In this document: positions 8,171-17,602 of the stretch, piece after piece | Position numbering within the stretch: the first letter of the stretch is position 1 | Layout of the letters: each line of letters starts with the position of its first letter | Assembly (NCBI RefSeq): GCF_020733705.1 | Contig: NZ_JAJFZM010000002.1 | Coordinates: 186,001 to 250,000, forward strand | DNA: 64,000 nucleotides | Direction of reading: 5' to 3' | Origin: Nocardia australiensis | GTDB taxonomy: Bacteria > Actinomycetota > Actinomycetes > Mycobacteriales > Mycobacteriaceae | The notes under the pieces: generated by a model | The model's database searches: none | The model's input: only the letters and a program-made list of their open reading frames with translations | Told to the model about the DNA's origin: nothing | Translations under genes and position numbers: made by a program

Positions 8171-9536
8171 GGGCGGGAACCTTCTGTTCGAGCATGGGAG
8201 CGACGCGGGCGCGGGATCGTTCGGCCCACCGGGTGTTCGAGACGATACCGAGCACCGCGATGCTCGCGGTGCACGCCGCGATCAGCCACCATAGTCCCGC
8301 GCCGGTCAGCGCGCCGCACAGCGCGACGCCGATACTGACGCCGACTTGCCTGCTGGTCGAAGCGACCGCGGCCGCCGCGCCCGCGCGGTCCAGCGGCATC
8401 CCACTGATCGCCGAGGTGGTGATCGGCGCGTTGATCAATCCGAAGCCGATCCCGAAGACGGCGAACACGACGATCAGCATCCACACCGGGGTGTATGCGT
8501 CGAGTCGGGTGAACAGCACGGCGGCGACAGTCAGTGCGATGCTCGCCGATATCAGCGACGGCCGGGTACCGAAGCGGCCGACCAGGCGTCCGGACAGTGG
8601 CGAGAAGAACAGCATGGCGACCGCCATAGCCATGTAGAGCAATCCGGTATGCACCGCGGAATAGCCTCGCACCGTCTGTAGGTACAGCGAGCAGGTGAAC
8701 AGGAACGCGCCGAGGGCGGCGTATGCGAATATCGCGATGACGGTGGCGGAGGTGAACGGAACGCTGCGGAAGAAGCGCAGATCGATGAATGGATCGGTGC
8801 GCCTCGACTCGTGCCACACGAACGCCGCGAACGCGATGGCCGCCGCGAGGAAGATCGCCGAGATCTGTTCGATCAGCCCGAAGACCAGCGCGGAGAGGAA
8901 GACGATGGCCAGCGCCTGGCCGATGGGGTCGAGTCCGCGCGCGGTAGCCGATTTCGATTCCGGCACAAAGATTGTGGTGAGGACCAGGGCCAACAGACAG
9001 ATCGGCAGGTTGATCCAGAACACCGATTGCCAACCGAGCAGGTCGATGAGGCCGCCGCCGACCATCGGCCCCAGCGCCATCGAAATTCCGACTACCGCAC
9101 CCCAAATCCCTATGGCGCGAGCACGTTCCACTCTGCCGGTGAAGACCTGGGTAATGATGGACATGGCCACCGGGTTGAGCATCGAACCACCGACGGCCTG
9201 TAGGAATCGCGCACCGATCAGTGTTTCGATGGTGGGTGCGAGACTGCACGCCAGCGAGCCGAGGGCAAAGATCACCAGCCCGATCCGGAACACCCGCCGT
9301 CGCCCGTAACGGTCGGCTGCCGCACCCGAGAGCATCAGCAGGCTGGCGAGGGTAAGGGTGTAGATGTCGATGATCCATTGCAGCCGGGGCAGTGGTGCGT
9401 CCAGATCGTCACCGATCGCCGGGATCGCCACGTTCACGATGGTCGAGTCCATCGACACGATGAGCAGGCTCAGGCAACAAGTCGCCAGCACCAGGATCTT
9501 CCGACGTGGCGTCAGCTCCTCAACGATTGTGTTCAC
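8160..9536 (-). CDS. MFS drug:H+ antiporter, DHA2 (14-span) family
   Basis: 458 residues, about 14 membrane spans. Motif D1-like LIVSMDSTIVNVAIPAIG lies at about 20-37, motif A GAAADRYGRRRVFRIGL at about 71-87, and motif C GIWGAVVGISMALGPMVGG at about 142. The family exports hydrophobic drugs or cell-envelope molecules by proton antiport. The start is GTG 9536, inside an operator-like palindrome. It forms an overlapping operon with the MarR gene, an arrangement typical of drug-responsive efflux. Confidence 0.92.
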   Translation of the reverse strand: MNTIVEELTPRRKILVLATCCLSLLIVSMDSTIVNVAIPAIGDDLDAPLPRLQWIIDIYTLTLASLLMLSGAAADRYGRRRVFRIGLVIFALGSLACSLAPTIETLIGARFLQAVGGSMLNPVAMSIITQVFTGRVERARAIGIWGAVVGISMALGPMVGGGLIDLLGWQSVFWINLPICLLALVLTTIFVPESKSATARGLDPIGQALAIVFLSALVFGLIEQISAIFLAAAIAFAAFVWHESRRTDPFIDLRFFRSVPFTSATVIAIFAYAALGAFLFTCSLYLQTVRGYSAVHTGLLYMAMAVAMLFFSPLSGRLVGRFGTRPSLISASIALTVAAVLFTRLDAYTPVWMLIVVFAVFGIGFGLINAPITTSAISGMPLDRAGAAAAVASTSRQVGVSIGVALCGALTGAGLWWLIAACTASIAVLGIVSNTRWAERSRARVAPMLEQKVPAHAG

Positions 9537-9557
9537 ACAACTATTGTGTAGTCACAA
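9527..9557. promoter_or_regulatory. Two MarR-type palindromes over the MFS start
   Basis: TTGTGTTCACACAA (9527-9540, perfect 6-bp arms) covers the GTG start codon, and TTGTGTAGTCACAA (9544-9557, 5-bp arms) lies just upstream, centres 17 bp apart. The TTGTG/CACAA half-sites, size and position fit dimeric MarR binding and repression of the MFS-MarR operon. Confidence 0.65.
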
Positions 9558-9619
9558 CTGTCCGGAAAACAAGCTCCGGCGACGTCAGCCGACCGTTGCC
9601 TGGGTGACAGCGGTTCGGA

Positions 9620-9757
9620 TACCCATGTGGCTCGTTCATCGAACTGCGTTCGCGCATCAAGGATTTCGTCGTTGTGCTGCAACGACCACATGCCCATGGC
9701 GTGGCTGGCGCCCAGGTCGGTGAGCGAGTACTCCCTAACGGTTCTGCGGCCCGGAGG
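9620..9757 (-). pseudogene. HxlR-family regulator, C-terminal relic
   Basis: Reading leftward, the frame contains REYSLTDLGASHAMGMWSLQ and HNDEILDARTQFDERA. This is the end of HxlR winged-helix proteins, where the wing strand EYxLTxLG is followed by a W-containing helix and a D-x-x-L-x-A-R-x-x-FD tail. The DNA-binding half is missing: just upstream the sequence changes to an oxidoreductase relic on the other strand. Compare the intact HxlR gene at 50043-50477, which ends EVLANRDDYD. Confidence 0.5.
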
Positions 9758-9990
9758 TCGCCTCATCGACGCTCAGGGCAATGACGCCGAATCCGACCCG
9801 CGCTACCACCGTCATTATGTTGTGCCCTCGGGCGCTGACCTGCAAGAGATCGCCGCAGTCGTCGACTGCCGAGATTTCCGCGTCGAAAATCGATCAGGTA
9901 TTGCCGATGGTCGAGGTGGCGAAGGCCCAGGAGTTGAGCGAATCGGGCCGAGTCCGCAGAAAAATCGTCCTGGTTCCCTGGAACCGCCCG
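9757..9990 (+). pseudogene. Quinone-reductase/ADH-type oxidoreductase, C-terminal relic (frameshifted)
   Basis: Frame one gives HYVVPSGADLQEIAAVVD. After a frameshift near 9870 the next frame gives EISASKIDQVLPMVEVAKAQ and LSESGRVRRKIVLVPW. Together these follow the C-terminal end of medium-chain NADP-dependent oxidoreductases (a V-x-P-x-G-x-x-L-x-E-I segment, then a V-L-P-L-x-x-x-A-x-A-H region ending G-K-I-V-L). The 5' two-thirds are missing. It faces away from the HxlR relic, so the two probably derive from a regulator/enzyme divergon. The rest of 9991-10232 shows no gene except the sigK ribosome binding site. Confidence 0.5.
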
Positions 9991-10232
9991 CCTACAGCGA
10001 ATAGTCGGCGAACATTCATGTTCGAAAGGCGTGTCGTGTGGTTGTCGACACGATATTCTGCGACCAGCGTGAGGTGTTCGAGCGAAATCCGGATGAGGGT
10101 ACGGACTGCGTAAATCCATCCGTGGGGGCACAGCCTCTAACGTTGCGTCAGGTAGGCGCAAGACTTTGTCTTCGATACCAATTCAGTCCCTATTGTGAGC
10201 CGAAACTCCTTTTGTACAGGAGGGACATCTCT

Positions 10233-10901
10233 ATGACCTTTGAGCCGGAGTTCGGTCCGATCCGCCTTCATCGCGACGAAGGCAACCGCACGCCGGCCGC
10301 GCTGCCCGGCTGTCCGATTCGCCGGAGTAACGGCGAAGGTGCGGAATGGGCAGTGCGGTTGGCGGGCCTGATCGGGGCGGTTGCCTCAGGAGACCGGGAT
10401 GCCTTCACAGAGTTCTACCGAGAAACGAGTGATCGGGTCTATGGACTCGCGACGCGAGTCCTGCGCAGCCGCAGTGCGGCCGAAGAGGTCACCCAGGAGG
10501 TGTATCTCCAGGTCTGGTCGATCGCCGATAGATATGACCCACAGCTGTCTAGTCCGATCGGGTGGCTGATGATGCTGACGCATCGTCGCGCCGTGGACCG
10601 GGTGCGGTCGCAGCAGTCGGCGATCGAACGGGACATTGTCTATGGTCACGCGCATTTGGGTCGTGACCATGACATCGTCGCCGAGGAGGTTGGCCAGCAT
10701 CTCGAGGAGCAGTCGGTGCTCGATTGCTTGACGACGCTGACCGCGATTCAGCGGGAGGCTGTCGCATTGGCGTACTACAGCGGACGAACTTACCGTGAGG
10801 TGGCCGACCAGTTGGAAGTCCCGCTGTCCACGGTGAAAGCCCGCATTCGTAACGGTCTCAAACGGCTCCAGACGTGTTTGACAGAAAGTGAGCCCAGATG
10901 A
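10233..10901 (+). CDS. sigK: ECF sigma factor SigK
   Basis: 222 residues. Sigma region 2 spans about 50-120 (DAFTEFYRETSDRVYGLATR, then SAAEEVTQEVYLQVW) and region 4 about 155-215 (LTTLTAIQREAVALAYYSGR and PLSTVKARIRNGLKRLQ). Order and sequence match mycobacterial SigK, which directs transcription of secreted antigen and envelope genes when released from RskA. AGGAGGG lies 8 nt before ATG 10233. The stop overlaps the anti-sigma start (ATGA, 10898-10901), giving the usual sigK-rskA coupling. Confidence 0.9.
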   Translation: MTFEPEFGPIRLHRDEGNRTPAALPGCPIRRSNGEGAEWAVRLAGLIGAVASGDRDAFTEFYRETSDRVYGLATRVLRSRSAAEEVTQEVYLQVWSIADRYDPQLSSPIGWLMMLTHRRAVDRVRSQQSAIERDIVYGHAHLGRDHDIVAEEVGQHLEEQSVLDCLTTLTAIQREAVALAYYSGRTYREVADQLEVPLSTVKARIRNGLKRLQTCLTESEPR

Positions 10902-11647
10902 GCGACCCCGAGCAGCCCGGCGAGGACCTGCTCGACCTGGCTTATCCCTATGCATTGGACGCGCTCACGCCCGACGAACGTCGCGCGATCGAGGAACGAT
11001 TGGAAACGGCGAGCGCGACGACCGCTACGGAATTTGCCCGCACCGTCTATGGCGTACGCGAAACATTGGTCTCGATGACGGCGTTCGACACATTGAATCC
11101 GCCGCCATCGGTCGAGGCGGCGATTCAGCGCGCACTCGACGAGTCGTCAGGTGTCAGCGACCGGCCTCGTTGGATCAGCCGGACACGGCTGGTGCGGCGT
11201 GAGTACCGGGTGCGCTGGTTGGCGACCATCACGGCTGTCGTGCTGGCCGCGTGTGTCGGGACAGCGGCGGTTGCCGACCGTTCCGGCGAACATCCCGCGC
11301 AAAAGCTGACGGCGGAGCTGGTGCTGGAACAACCCGATACCCGTGCCACATCCGTGCTGGTCCCCGGCGGCGGAATGGTGACGGTGAATACCTCCCCGCG
11401 GCTAGGCGCCGCCGCGGTCACCTTCGCGGAGGTATCCGCGCCACCACCCGGATACGCCTACCAATTGTGGCTGGTCGCGCCGAGCGGCACCGTTCGTCCG
11501 GGCCCGGCGCTCCCCGAAGTGCCGACCACGGGTGGCCCGGTGATGACGGAATTCGACCCATCCGAAGCGCTGGCTCTCACGGTTGAGCCCGAGGGGGGTT
11601 CATCGCAACCAACAAGTAGACCGGTTGTCAAAGTGAACCTCGGGTAA
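10898..11647 (+). CDS. rskA: Anti-sigma-K factor RskA
   Basis: 249 residues. The N-terminal anti-sigma domain (about 8-75) begins DLLDLAYPYALDALTPDERR as in RskA; one transmembrane segment lies at about 106-124 (WLATITAVVLAACVGTAAVA); and an extracytoplasmic RskA domain follows (about 135-249) with YAYQLWLVAPSG and a proline-rich end. RskA holds SigK at the membrane until regulated proteolysis frees it. The transmembrane position and size fit the family. It ends 2 bp before the convergent GH1 gene. Confidence 0.92.
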   Translation: MSDPEQPGEDLLDLAYPYALDALTPDERRAIEERLETASATTATEFARTVYGVRETLVSMTAFDTLNPPPSVEAAIQRALDESSGVSDRPRWISRTRLVRREYRVRWLATITAVVLAACVGTAAVADRSGEHPAQKLTAELVLEQPDTRATSVLVPGGGMVTVNTSPRLGAAAVTFAEVSAPPPGYAYQLWLVAPSGTVRPGPALPEVPTTGGPVMTEFDPSEALALTVEPEGGSSQPTSRPVVKVNLG

Positions 11648-11649
11648 TA

Positions 11650-12972
11650 TCACCGCGGCACGGTGACAGGGTCGGCGCAGCTGGCGATGGCGTCGACGAA
11701 TGAGCAGGCAGCCGGGGCTCGGGTCGGGCGGTAGTCGGGGTTGACACCGCCCGCTCGTGTGATGCCGGAATATGCCGCGACGGCATCGGTTGGCCTGCGG
11801 GTGAGGGTCGGGTCGGTGAGCACGTCGACGGTGTAGAGGCCGAATCGTGGTCGGTAGGAACCCCATTCGAAGTTGTCGGTGAGACTCCAGTAGTTGTAGC
11901 CGATGAGGTTCATGCCGTCGGCCTTGGCTCGTTGCAGCCAGTAGACGGTGTCGCGCAGGTTCTCGGCACGGGTGTAGCCGTCGGCGCGCGGCAGGCCGTC
12001 ATCGGTGGGCATGCCGTTTTCGACGATATACAGCGGCTTGCCCGGGAAGGCGTGCGAATAGTGCTGCAGCGCATAGTAAATACCCTCGGGCTGTAGCGGG
12101 TTCTTCCACAACTCGGTCAGGTTGGCCATCCCGGTGAGGTTGTCGGGTGAGATGCCGTAGTAGTAGTCGATGCCGATGTAGTCGAGCTTGGCGGCGATCT
12201 TGTTGATAAGCGGGCCGTTCACCGCGTCTTCGCCGCCAGGGATATACGCGACGTTGCTTGTGACCATGGCACCGGGTTGCACATTGTGAATGTGGTCGTA
12301 GATGGCGTTGTGCGCCTGGGCGATTCGGTCGTACATGGCCGGCGCGTCGGTGGGGGAGAGGCCGCCGTGAAGCAGTTCGTTGAGGACAGAGGCGCTCGGC
12401 TCGTTGAAGGTGACCCACAGCGGATCAGAGGGGGCGAAGCGGTCCACCACGGTACGCGCGTTGGCGAGCCAGTCCTCGACGATCGCGGGATTCCCCCAGC
12501 CGCCGCGGTCGACCTCCCAGCCGGGATAGACCCAGTGGTCGATGGTGAGCATCGGCCGCATTCCGGCAGTGGTGATCGCGGCGATGACGTTGTCGTAGAA
12601 GCGCAATCCCTCCTCGGACCATTTCCCGGGTTCGGGCTGCACCCGCGCCCACTCGATGCCGATGCGGTAGACCTTTACTCCCAGCTTCGCGGCCAAGTCG
12701 ATATCGGAGCGATAGCGGGAGTAGAAATCGACGGAGTCGAGGTAGGGGTCGTCGGTTCCACCCGCGGAGACGTACCTGGACCAATTGCTGTCGGGTGCGT
12801 GTCCTTCGGACTGGTACCCCGAAGCTGCCACGCCCCATAGGAAGTCGGCGTCGAGCGGCGCTACCCGAGCGGGCGGCGCGGGCCGCGCCGAGGCCGGCGT
12901 GGTGCTGAGTAGCAGTGCGGCGGTCGTGGCCGCGGCGGCGGCCAAAACGTGGCGACGAGTGGACGCTCGCAT
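11650..12972 (-). CDS. Secreted glycoside hydrolase family 1 (beta-glucosidase-like)
   Basis: 440 residues. A twin-Arg leader (RRHVLAAAAATTAALLL, ending ASA) indicates Tat-type export. The GH1 barrel follows: FLWGVAASGYQSEG at the N-terminal strand, TFNEPS with the acid/base Glu at about residue 188, and YIVENGMPT with the nucleophile Glu at about residue 318. Both catalytic Glu residues are present, so retaining beta-glycosidase activity is likely; aglycone preference is unknown. ATG 12972 follows AGGAG; an upstream ATG at 13008 lacks a comparable site. It converges on rskA. Confidence 0.9.
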   Translation of the reverse strand: MRASTRRHVLAAAAATTAALLLSTTPASARPAPPARVAPLDADFLWGVAASGYQSEGHAPDSNWSRYVSAGGTDDPYLDSVDFYSRYRSDIDLAAKLGVKVYRIGIEWARVQPEPGKWSEEGLRFYDNVIAAITTAGMRPMLTIDHWVYPGWEVDRGGWGNPAIVEDWLANARTVVDRFAPSDPLWVTFNEPSASVLNELLHGGLSPTDAPAMYDRIAQAHNAIYDHIHNVQPGAMVTSNVAYIPGGEDAVNGPLINKIAAKLDYIGIDYYYGISPDNLTGMANLTELWKNPLQPEGIYYALQHYSHAFPGKPLYIVENGMPTDDGLPRADGYTRAENLRDTVYWLQRAKADGMNLIGYNYWSLTDNFEWGSYRPRFGLYTVDVLTDPTLTRRPTDAVAAYSGITRAGGVNPDYRPTRAPAACSFVDAIASCADPVTVPR

Positions 12973-13008
12973 CGAACTCCTGCTTTCTGGAAGGTGACGG
13001 GGGCTCAT

Positions 13009-13413
13009 GGACCTCCGGCGCCCCGGGGCGGGCGGGTACCCCGTGAACAGAGTAACCGGGGGACAGGGCTACCACGATCGGGCCGGTTCTAGGGGGAGCT
13101 GCCCGCACCGATTCGGGAAGCGCGAGAGGGGAGCGGGACAGACAGTGGCGCTGGGTTTGCCGGTGGTTGGGAAGTTCGTGAGCGCCAAGGCCATTCGACT
13201 GTGTGAACGAGACGGCGGGAGGAGTGCATCCAAATTAATTGTCTTACGTAGATATGCGCATCTATCTATGTAGTCCGTTTTTCAACCGAACCCTCACCTC
13301 CTTTCTGTAGCAACCTGCACTACACAAAACCTAAAAGCGCACAGACGAGGAGGCGAATCCGATTGTGTGGCATCGGTATTCGTGAGCGACTTCGCTGGGT
13401 GGTGCGGGTGCGA
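13009..13413. other. Gene-free gap with an AT-rich imperfect palindrome
   Basis: No coding frame with family resemblance is visible. At about 13240-13272 an AT-rich segment contains TACGTAGATATGCGCATCTA followed by TCTATGTAG, with partly symmetric GTAGAT/ATCTA halves. This is unlike the surrounding GC-rich DNA and resembles a dimeric regulator site, possibly for the GH1 gene promoter region upstream at 12973-13100 or for an unseen small transcript. Confidence 0.3.
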
Positions 13414-14211
13414 TCAGCCTGTCGCCGTTGCGACGATGTATCCCTTGGGGTCTCGCCAGCTCGCGCCGGGATGGTAGGTGAACCAGTCCTCGATGTCCGC
13501 GCGGAGGTCCGCCAGAATCGCCTGCCGGTGTGGGTGATCGGGGGTGACGCCGTGGAAGGTGAGCAGTGCTTCGGCGAAACGAGCAAGCGGTGCGGGCCGG
13601 TCGAAGACGAGCGCGCTGTCGGTTCGATAGATCTGAACCATGCCGAATATCTCCGACATCATCGCAGGTAGTGTGCCGGAGTCGACGGTGAAGTGTTCGG
13701 CATGGGCGGCAGTGAGGCCGTAACTGGCCGCGTGGGCGGCAACGAGTTCAGCGGTACGCGCGCAGTTGGTTGGGTGATTCACGACGACCGCGACCGTGCC
13801 ACCGGGTTTGACGGTGCGGCGGAACTCGGTGAGCGCGGTTGTCGGTTCGGGCACGTGATAGAGCATGTGGCGCGCGGTGAGTACGTCGAAGGTGTTGTCA
13901 TCGAACGGGATCCGCTCCGCGGCGCCGAGTACGGCGGTGACCTGCGGAATCGCCGCTGCCGCCGCGACCATAGCCGGTGCGGTGTCGACGCCGACGAGCG
14001 TGCCGCGATGCCCGGCGGCGGCGAGGCAGGCTAGGAATCGCGCGTCTCCGCAACCGATGTCGGCCAAGTGCTCGGTGCCGGTCAATTCGATTGCGGCCAG
14101 TACGTCGGCGATCGGGTCATCGGGCTTTTCGGAGTAGCGCTGATGGGTGTCGATGCGCACCTGTAGCGGCATCGGATCGGCGTATTCGGCATCGAGTCGG
14201 TGGTTGCTCAT
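13414..14211 (-). CDS. SAM-dependent class I methyltransferase
   Basis: 265 residues. The Methyltransf_11/25 core is clear: LADIGCGDARFLACLAAAGH (motif I, residues about 44-63), VGVDTAPAMVA (motif II), FDVLTARHMLYHVPEP (motif IV) and VKPGGTVAVVVNHPTN. The substrate is unknown; the C-terminal half has no recognisable acceptor domain. ATG 14211 follows GAAGGACG. The gene lies downstream of and co-directional with the MmpL gene, 143 bp away, so they could share transcription. Confidence 0.88.
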   Translation of the reverse strand: MSNHRLDAEYADPMPLQVRIDTHQRYSEKPDDPIADVLAAIELTGTEHLADIGCGDARFLACLAAAGHRGTLVGVDTAPAMVAAAAAIPQVTAVLGAAERIPFDDNTFDVLTARHMLYHVPEPTTALTEFRRTVKPGGTVAVVVNHPTNCARTAELVAAHAASYGLTAAHAEHFTVDSGTLPAMMSEIFGMVQIYRTDSALVFDRPAPLARFAEALLTFHGVTPDHPHRQAILADLRADIEDWFTYHPGASWRDPKGYIVATATG

Positions 14212-14354
14212 CGGTGGTCGTCCTTCGGTCCAGTGGCCGGGGTGACGCTTTCGGGCGGTGAACGTACCGCTCACGACCGTGTCGTCGAGAAGTTTCGACG
14301 ACTGCGCTGCCGGACCAGCCCTGCTCCGAGTGTGCCCCGATGACCGGGGCAACT

Positions 14355-16580
14355 TCATTCTGATCGGATCCGTGACGGAGTGGACTTGACCATGTCGTGC
14401 AGTTCGTCCGTGCCGGGGCGTTCGTCATCCAGGATAGGTTCGCCGAGACCGACTGTGCGCTGGATGCGCTTCATCCACGCCGGCGCCCACCAGCAGTCGT
14501 CGCCGAGCAGTTTCATGATGGCGGGCACAAGCAGCATGCGCAGGATGGTCGCGTCGATGAACAGCGCGGCGATCATGCCGTAGGCGATGTATTGCATCAT
14601 CACCAGGTCGGAGAACGCGAACGCGCCGGTGACGACGAGCAGGATGAGCGCGGCGGCGGTAATGATCCGGCCGGTGTGCGCGGTTCCGGTACGAATGGCC
14701 TCGCTGGTGCTCGCTCCCTTGGCGCGAGCCTCGACCATGCGTGAGAGCAGGAAGACTTCGTAGTCGGTGGACAATCCGTAGATGATCGCGATGATGAGAA
14801 CCAGGACGTTCGACTGAATCGGCTGCGGTGTGAAGTTCAGCAACCCCGCGCCGTGTCCGTCGACGAAGATCCAGGTCAGGATGCCGAGCGTCGATCCGAG
14901 GCCGAGTGCGCTCATCGCTGCGGCCTTGATCGGCAGCACGAGCGAGCCGAAGGTCAGGAACATGAGCATTGTGGTGACGAGCAGAACCAGGGCGATCATG
15001 AGCGGGATTCGGGTGAGCAGTGCGTCGATGCTGTCTTTCTGCATGGCGGGCATGCCGCCGACGAGCATCGTGACGTCGTCGGGGATGTCGAGTGACCGGA
15101 GATATTCGATGGTCGGGCCCGCGTGGTCGGAGTCGGGGACAGTTGCCTTGGTGCGGTATACAGTCGGGTCGGTGGTCGATCCGGCCGGAATTTCGAACTC
15201 GCTGGTGAGGCCGGGCGCCTGGTTGGCTTGCTTGCGGAGTTGCCCGATCGCGTTGCGATCTTCGGAGACGAAGATGAGTTCGATGGGGTCGGATCGTTTT
15301 CCGGGGAACATCTCGTCGATCGCGGCCTGGGCCAGGCGGGTGGTGTTGTCCGGTGGCAGATAGCGTTCGCTGAATCCGCCGAAGACGAGGTTGCGTACCG
15401 GCAGGATGAGCAGTAACAGGATCAGGCAGATCGGGGCGGCGACCTGCAGTGGGCGCCGCATGACCCAGCGGGTGGTCTTACCCCAGAAGCCCTCCTCGAT
15501 TTCCTCGGCGGTTTTGGTCTTGCGGAATCGCTCCAGTCCGAGCATGTCAACACGTCTGCCGAGGATTGCGAGCATGGCGGGCAGCACGGTTATCGCGGTG
15601 AGCGCGGCCAGCGAGACGGTCGCGATGGCGCCGTAGGCAACGGATTTCAGGAAGCCCTGGGGGAACAGCAGCATGCCGCCGAGGCTGGCGATGATCATGG
15701 TCGCGGAAAACACGACGGTGCGTCCCGCGGTCATGACCGAGCGCCGGACGGCGGCCTTGGTGTCGTAGCCCTCGGCGAGTTCTTCACGGAATCTGCTCAC
15801 CACGAACAGGCCGTAGTCGATCGCGAGTCCGAGTCCGATCATGGAGACGACGGGGGAGACGAACGAGGTGACCTCGGTGTAGTTGGTGAGGAATCGGACG
15901 ATGCCGTTGGCGCCGATTACCGTCAGTCCACCGACGATCAGTGGCAGCGCGGCCGCGACGACGCCGCCGAAGATGAACAACAGCAGTACCGCGACGAGGG
16001 GGATGGCGAGAACTTCCATGCGCCGGACGTCGTCGGCCATGGTGTCGTTGAGCGTGCCGGCGACGGCTTGGAGGCCGCCGACTTGGACGTCGATGCCGGG
16101 AATGTAGAAGGCGTTCTTGATATTTCGGAAGTTGCGCGAGGTGTCGGTGTCATTGTCGCCGACGATGGCGATGGCCGCGACGGCGTGCTTTTTGTCCGGT
16201 GTGGATGCTTGGGCTCCGCTGAGTTTGCCGTTGTCGGTGCGCCAGTACGAGGCGTTGATGCCCGCGATTTCGTCGGGGTGTTCGCGTGGGAGGCTGTTGA
16301 GGTTGTCGACGATTTTGCGACTGAATTCGGGATCGTCGACGGTTTTGCCTTCGGGCGCGGTGTAGAGCACGACGACGTCGACGTTGTGATTGCGGCCGAA
16401 TGCGTTGTCGGCCAGGCGCGCTGCCTGGGCTGATTCGGAGGTGGGGTCGTCGAGGCCGCCGGAACTGAGGTGGTCTTCGACGCCGAGACCGTAGCCGCCG
16501 AGTGCGAATAGTCCGGCCACGACAATGCCGATCACGGCGAAGCGTAGTCGGTAGACGAGGTCGCCCCACCGCGTAAACAT
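14355..16580 (-). CDS. MMPL/RND-family transporter
   Basis: 741 residues, with two repeats of one span, a periplasmic domain and five spans. The first repeat has RLRFAVIGIVVAGLFALGGY, a periplasmic loop starting FGRNHNVDVVVLY, and the proton-relay helix MIGLGLAIDYGLFVVSRFRE, followed by MLLFPQGFLKSVAYGAI. The second repeat has LIIAIIYGLSTDYEVFLLSR and RIITAAALILLVVTGAFAFS. The Asp-Tyr pairs (LAIDYG and LSTDYE) are the MmpL proton-relay residues. These proteins flip or export lipids or siderophores in mycolic-acid bacteria. ATG 16580 follows AGGAG; a much longer in-frame extension would overlap gtrA. Confidence 0.92.
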   Translation of the reverse strand: MFTRWGDLVYRLRFAVIGIVVAGLFALGGYGLGVEDHLSSGGLDDPTSESAQAARLADNAFGRNHNVDVVVLYTAPEGKTVDDPEFSRKIVDNLNSLPREHPDEIAGINASYWRTDNGKLSGAQASTPDKKHAVAAIAIVGDNDTDTSRNFRNIKNAFYIPGIDVQVGGLQAVAGTLNDTMADDVRRMEVLAIPLVAVLLLFIFGGVVAAALPLIVGGLTVIGANGIVRFLTNYTEVTSFVSPVVSMIGLGLAIDYGLFVVSRFREELAEGYDTKAAVRRSVMTAGRTVVFSATMIIASLGGMLLFPQGFLKSVAYGAIATVSLAALTAITVLPAMLAILGRRVDMLGLERFRKTKTAEEIEEGFWGKTTRWVMRRPLQVAAPICLILLLLILPVRNLVFGGFSERYLPPDNTTRLAQAAIDEMFPGKRSDPIELIFVSEDRNAIGQLRKQANQAPGLTSEFEIPAGSTTDPTVYRTKATVPDSDHAGPTIEYLRSLDIPDDVTMLVGGMPAMQKDSIDALLTRIPLMIALVLLVTTMLMFLTFGSLVLPIKAAAMSALGLGSTLGILTWIFVDGHGAGLLNFTPQPIQSNVLVLIIAIIYGLSTDYEVFLLSRMVEARAKGASTSEAIRTGTAHTGRIITAAALILLVVTGAFAFSDLVMMQYIAYGMIAALFIDATILRMLLVPAIMKLLGDDCWWAPAWMKRIQRTVGLGEPILDDERPGTDELHDMVKSTPSRIRSE

Positions 16581-16654
16581 CAATAGGCTCCTAGGGTCTC
16601 GCGAGGTGATTGCACCAAGGTACTCATCGATTTGGAGCGGGACCGTTTGAGAAT

Positions 16655-17170
16655 TCAGCCGATCGGCGTGTGCAGCTCGGCTTGGCGGAGGTCGTCGGGG
16701 AATACGAAGCGGCGAAATGCCCAGAAGCGGAAGGCCATTGCGAGTAGGACGCCGAGGATCTGACCCGTCACGAAGTTGGCTACGGCCTGGTTGAGAGGGC
16801 TCACGTGGGGCACTCTCAGATCGAGTATGTACAGCGAAACTGCTTGGGGCACTACCGTGACGCCGACGCCGAGCGCGCTGATCGCGAAAAACCACAGCGC
16901 TTCGTGGTGGCGTTGCCGTCCGCCCCTGGTGCGGAAGGACCATTCGCGGTTGAGGATGTAGGAAGCAATGGTCGCGATGAGGACGCCGATGAGTCGTGCG
17001 GTGAGCGGCTTGTCGCCGAGAACGGTCAGTTTCAGGGTGTAGACGAGGCCGGTGTCGATGAACCAGGTGATGGCGCCGACGATGGCGAACTTCAGTAGTT
17101 CGCGGTGCTGGATCGCCTTCGAGCGGTATGGCTCCGGTATGCGATCGAGTGCGGTCTGCACGAGGGACAT
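16655..17170 (-). CDS. GtrA-family membrane protein
   Basis: 171 residues with four spans typical of GtrA. The signature LLKFAIVGAITWFIDTGLVY starts near residue 25, followed by IATIASYILNREWSF and a last span LGVLLAMAFRFWAFRRFVFP. GtrA proteins move or organise polyprenyl-linked sugars for cell-surface glycosylation; the mycobacterial member acts with arabinogalactan synthesis. It precedes the MmpL gene on the same strand with a 74-bp gap. Confidence 0.88.
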   Translation of the reverse strand: MSLVQTALDRIPEPYRSKAIQHRELLKFAIVGAITWFIDTGLVYTLKLTVLGDKPLTARLIGVLIATIASYILNREWSFRTRGGRQRHHEALWFFAISALGVGVTVVPQAVSLYILDLRVPHVSPLNQAVANFVTGQILGVLLAMAFRFWAFRRFVFPDDLRQAELHTPIG

Positions 17171-17279
17171 GTCACTGACTGTAATGACGAGCCGGTGGCT
17201 TCGGCTGCGGCCATGGGAATACCGGCACGGTCATTCGGTCTTTCCCGCATGTATCGCCGAACTGCGAAGGACCAGATAC

Positions 17280-17602
17280 ATGCCGTATTTCCGGGCTCAC
17301 GACAACACCGAGCTCTTCGATTGCGATTGGGGAAGTGGCGACTGGGGTGAGCTGGGTCGGGCACTCCTTGGGCGGGATGGAAATTGTTCGCTACCTGACC
17401 CGTCATGGTTCCGACCTGGTGCGGGCCTGGGGTTGGTGGCCACCACATTGCCGTCGGTGGTCCGGTGCGCGACCGCCCGGGCGGCGCGGACGCTGGGTTG
17501 CTGGAGGGAATTCGAGTCGTGTATGAGATTGCGCCGCATGGGCGGTATTTGACGCATCGGGGGCGGTTGAATTGTGATCTGTTGATGTTTCTGGTGAATT
17601 GA
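17280..17602 (+). pseudogene. Alpha/beta hydrolase (chloroperoxidase-like), broken
   Basis: Three fragments in three frames retain family landmarks in the correct order. ATG 17280 begins MPYFRAHDNTELFDCDWGSG, the usual N-terminus. From 17335 SWVGHSLGGMEIVRYLTRHG carries the nucleophile elbow GHSLGG. At 17530-17602 EIAPHGRYLTHRGRLNCDLL carries the catalytic-His end (APHGLYxTHxxRLNxDLL). The segment between the N-terminus and the elbow, and most of the cap region, are deleted. It is a non-functional relic of a non-haem haloperoxidase/esterase-type gene. Confidence 0.75.

Noticed and set aside
8125-9378. Long minus-strand frame overlapping the MFS gene in a different phase
   Set aside because: Arg/Pro/His-rich composition with no motifs; a GC-bias shadow of the real MFS frame.
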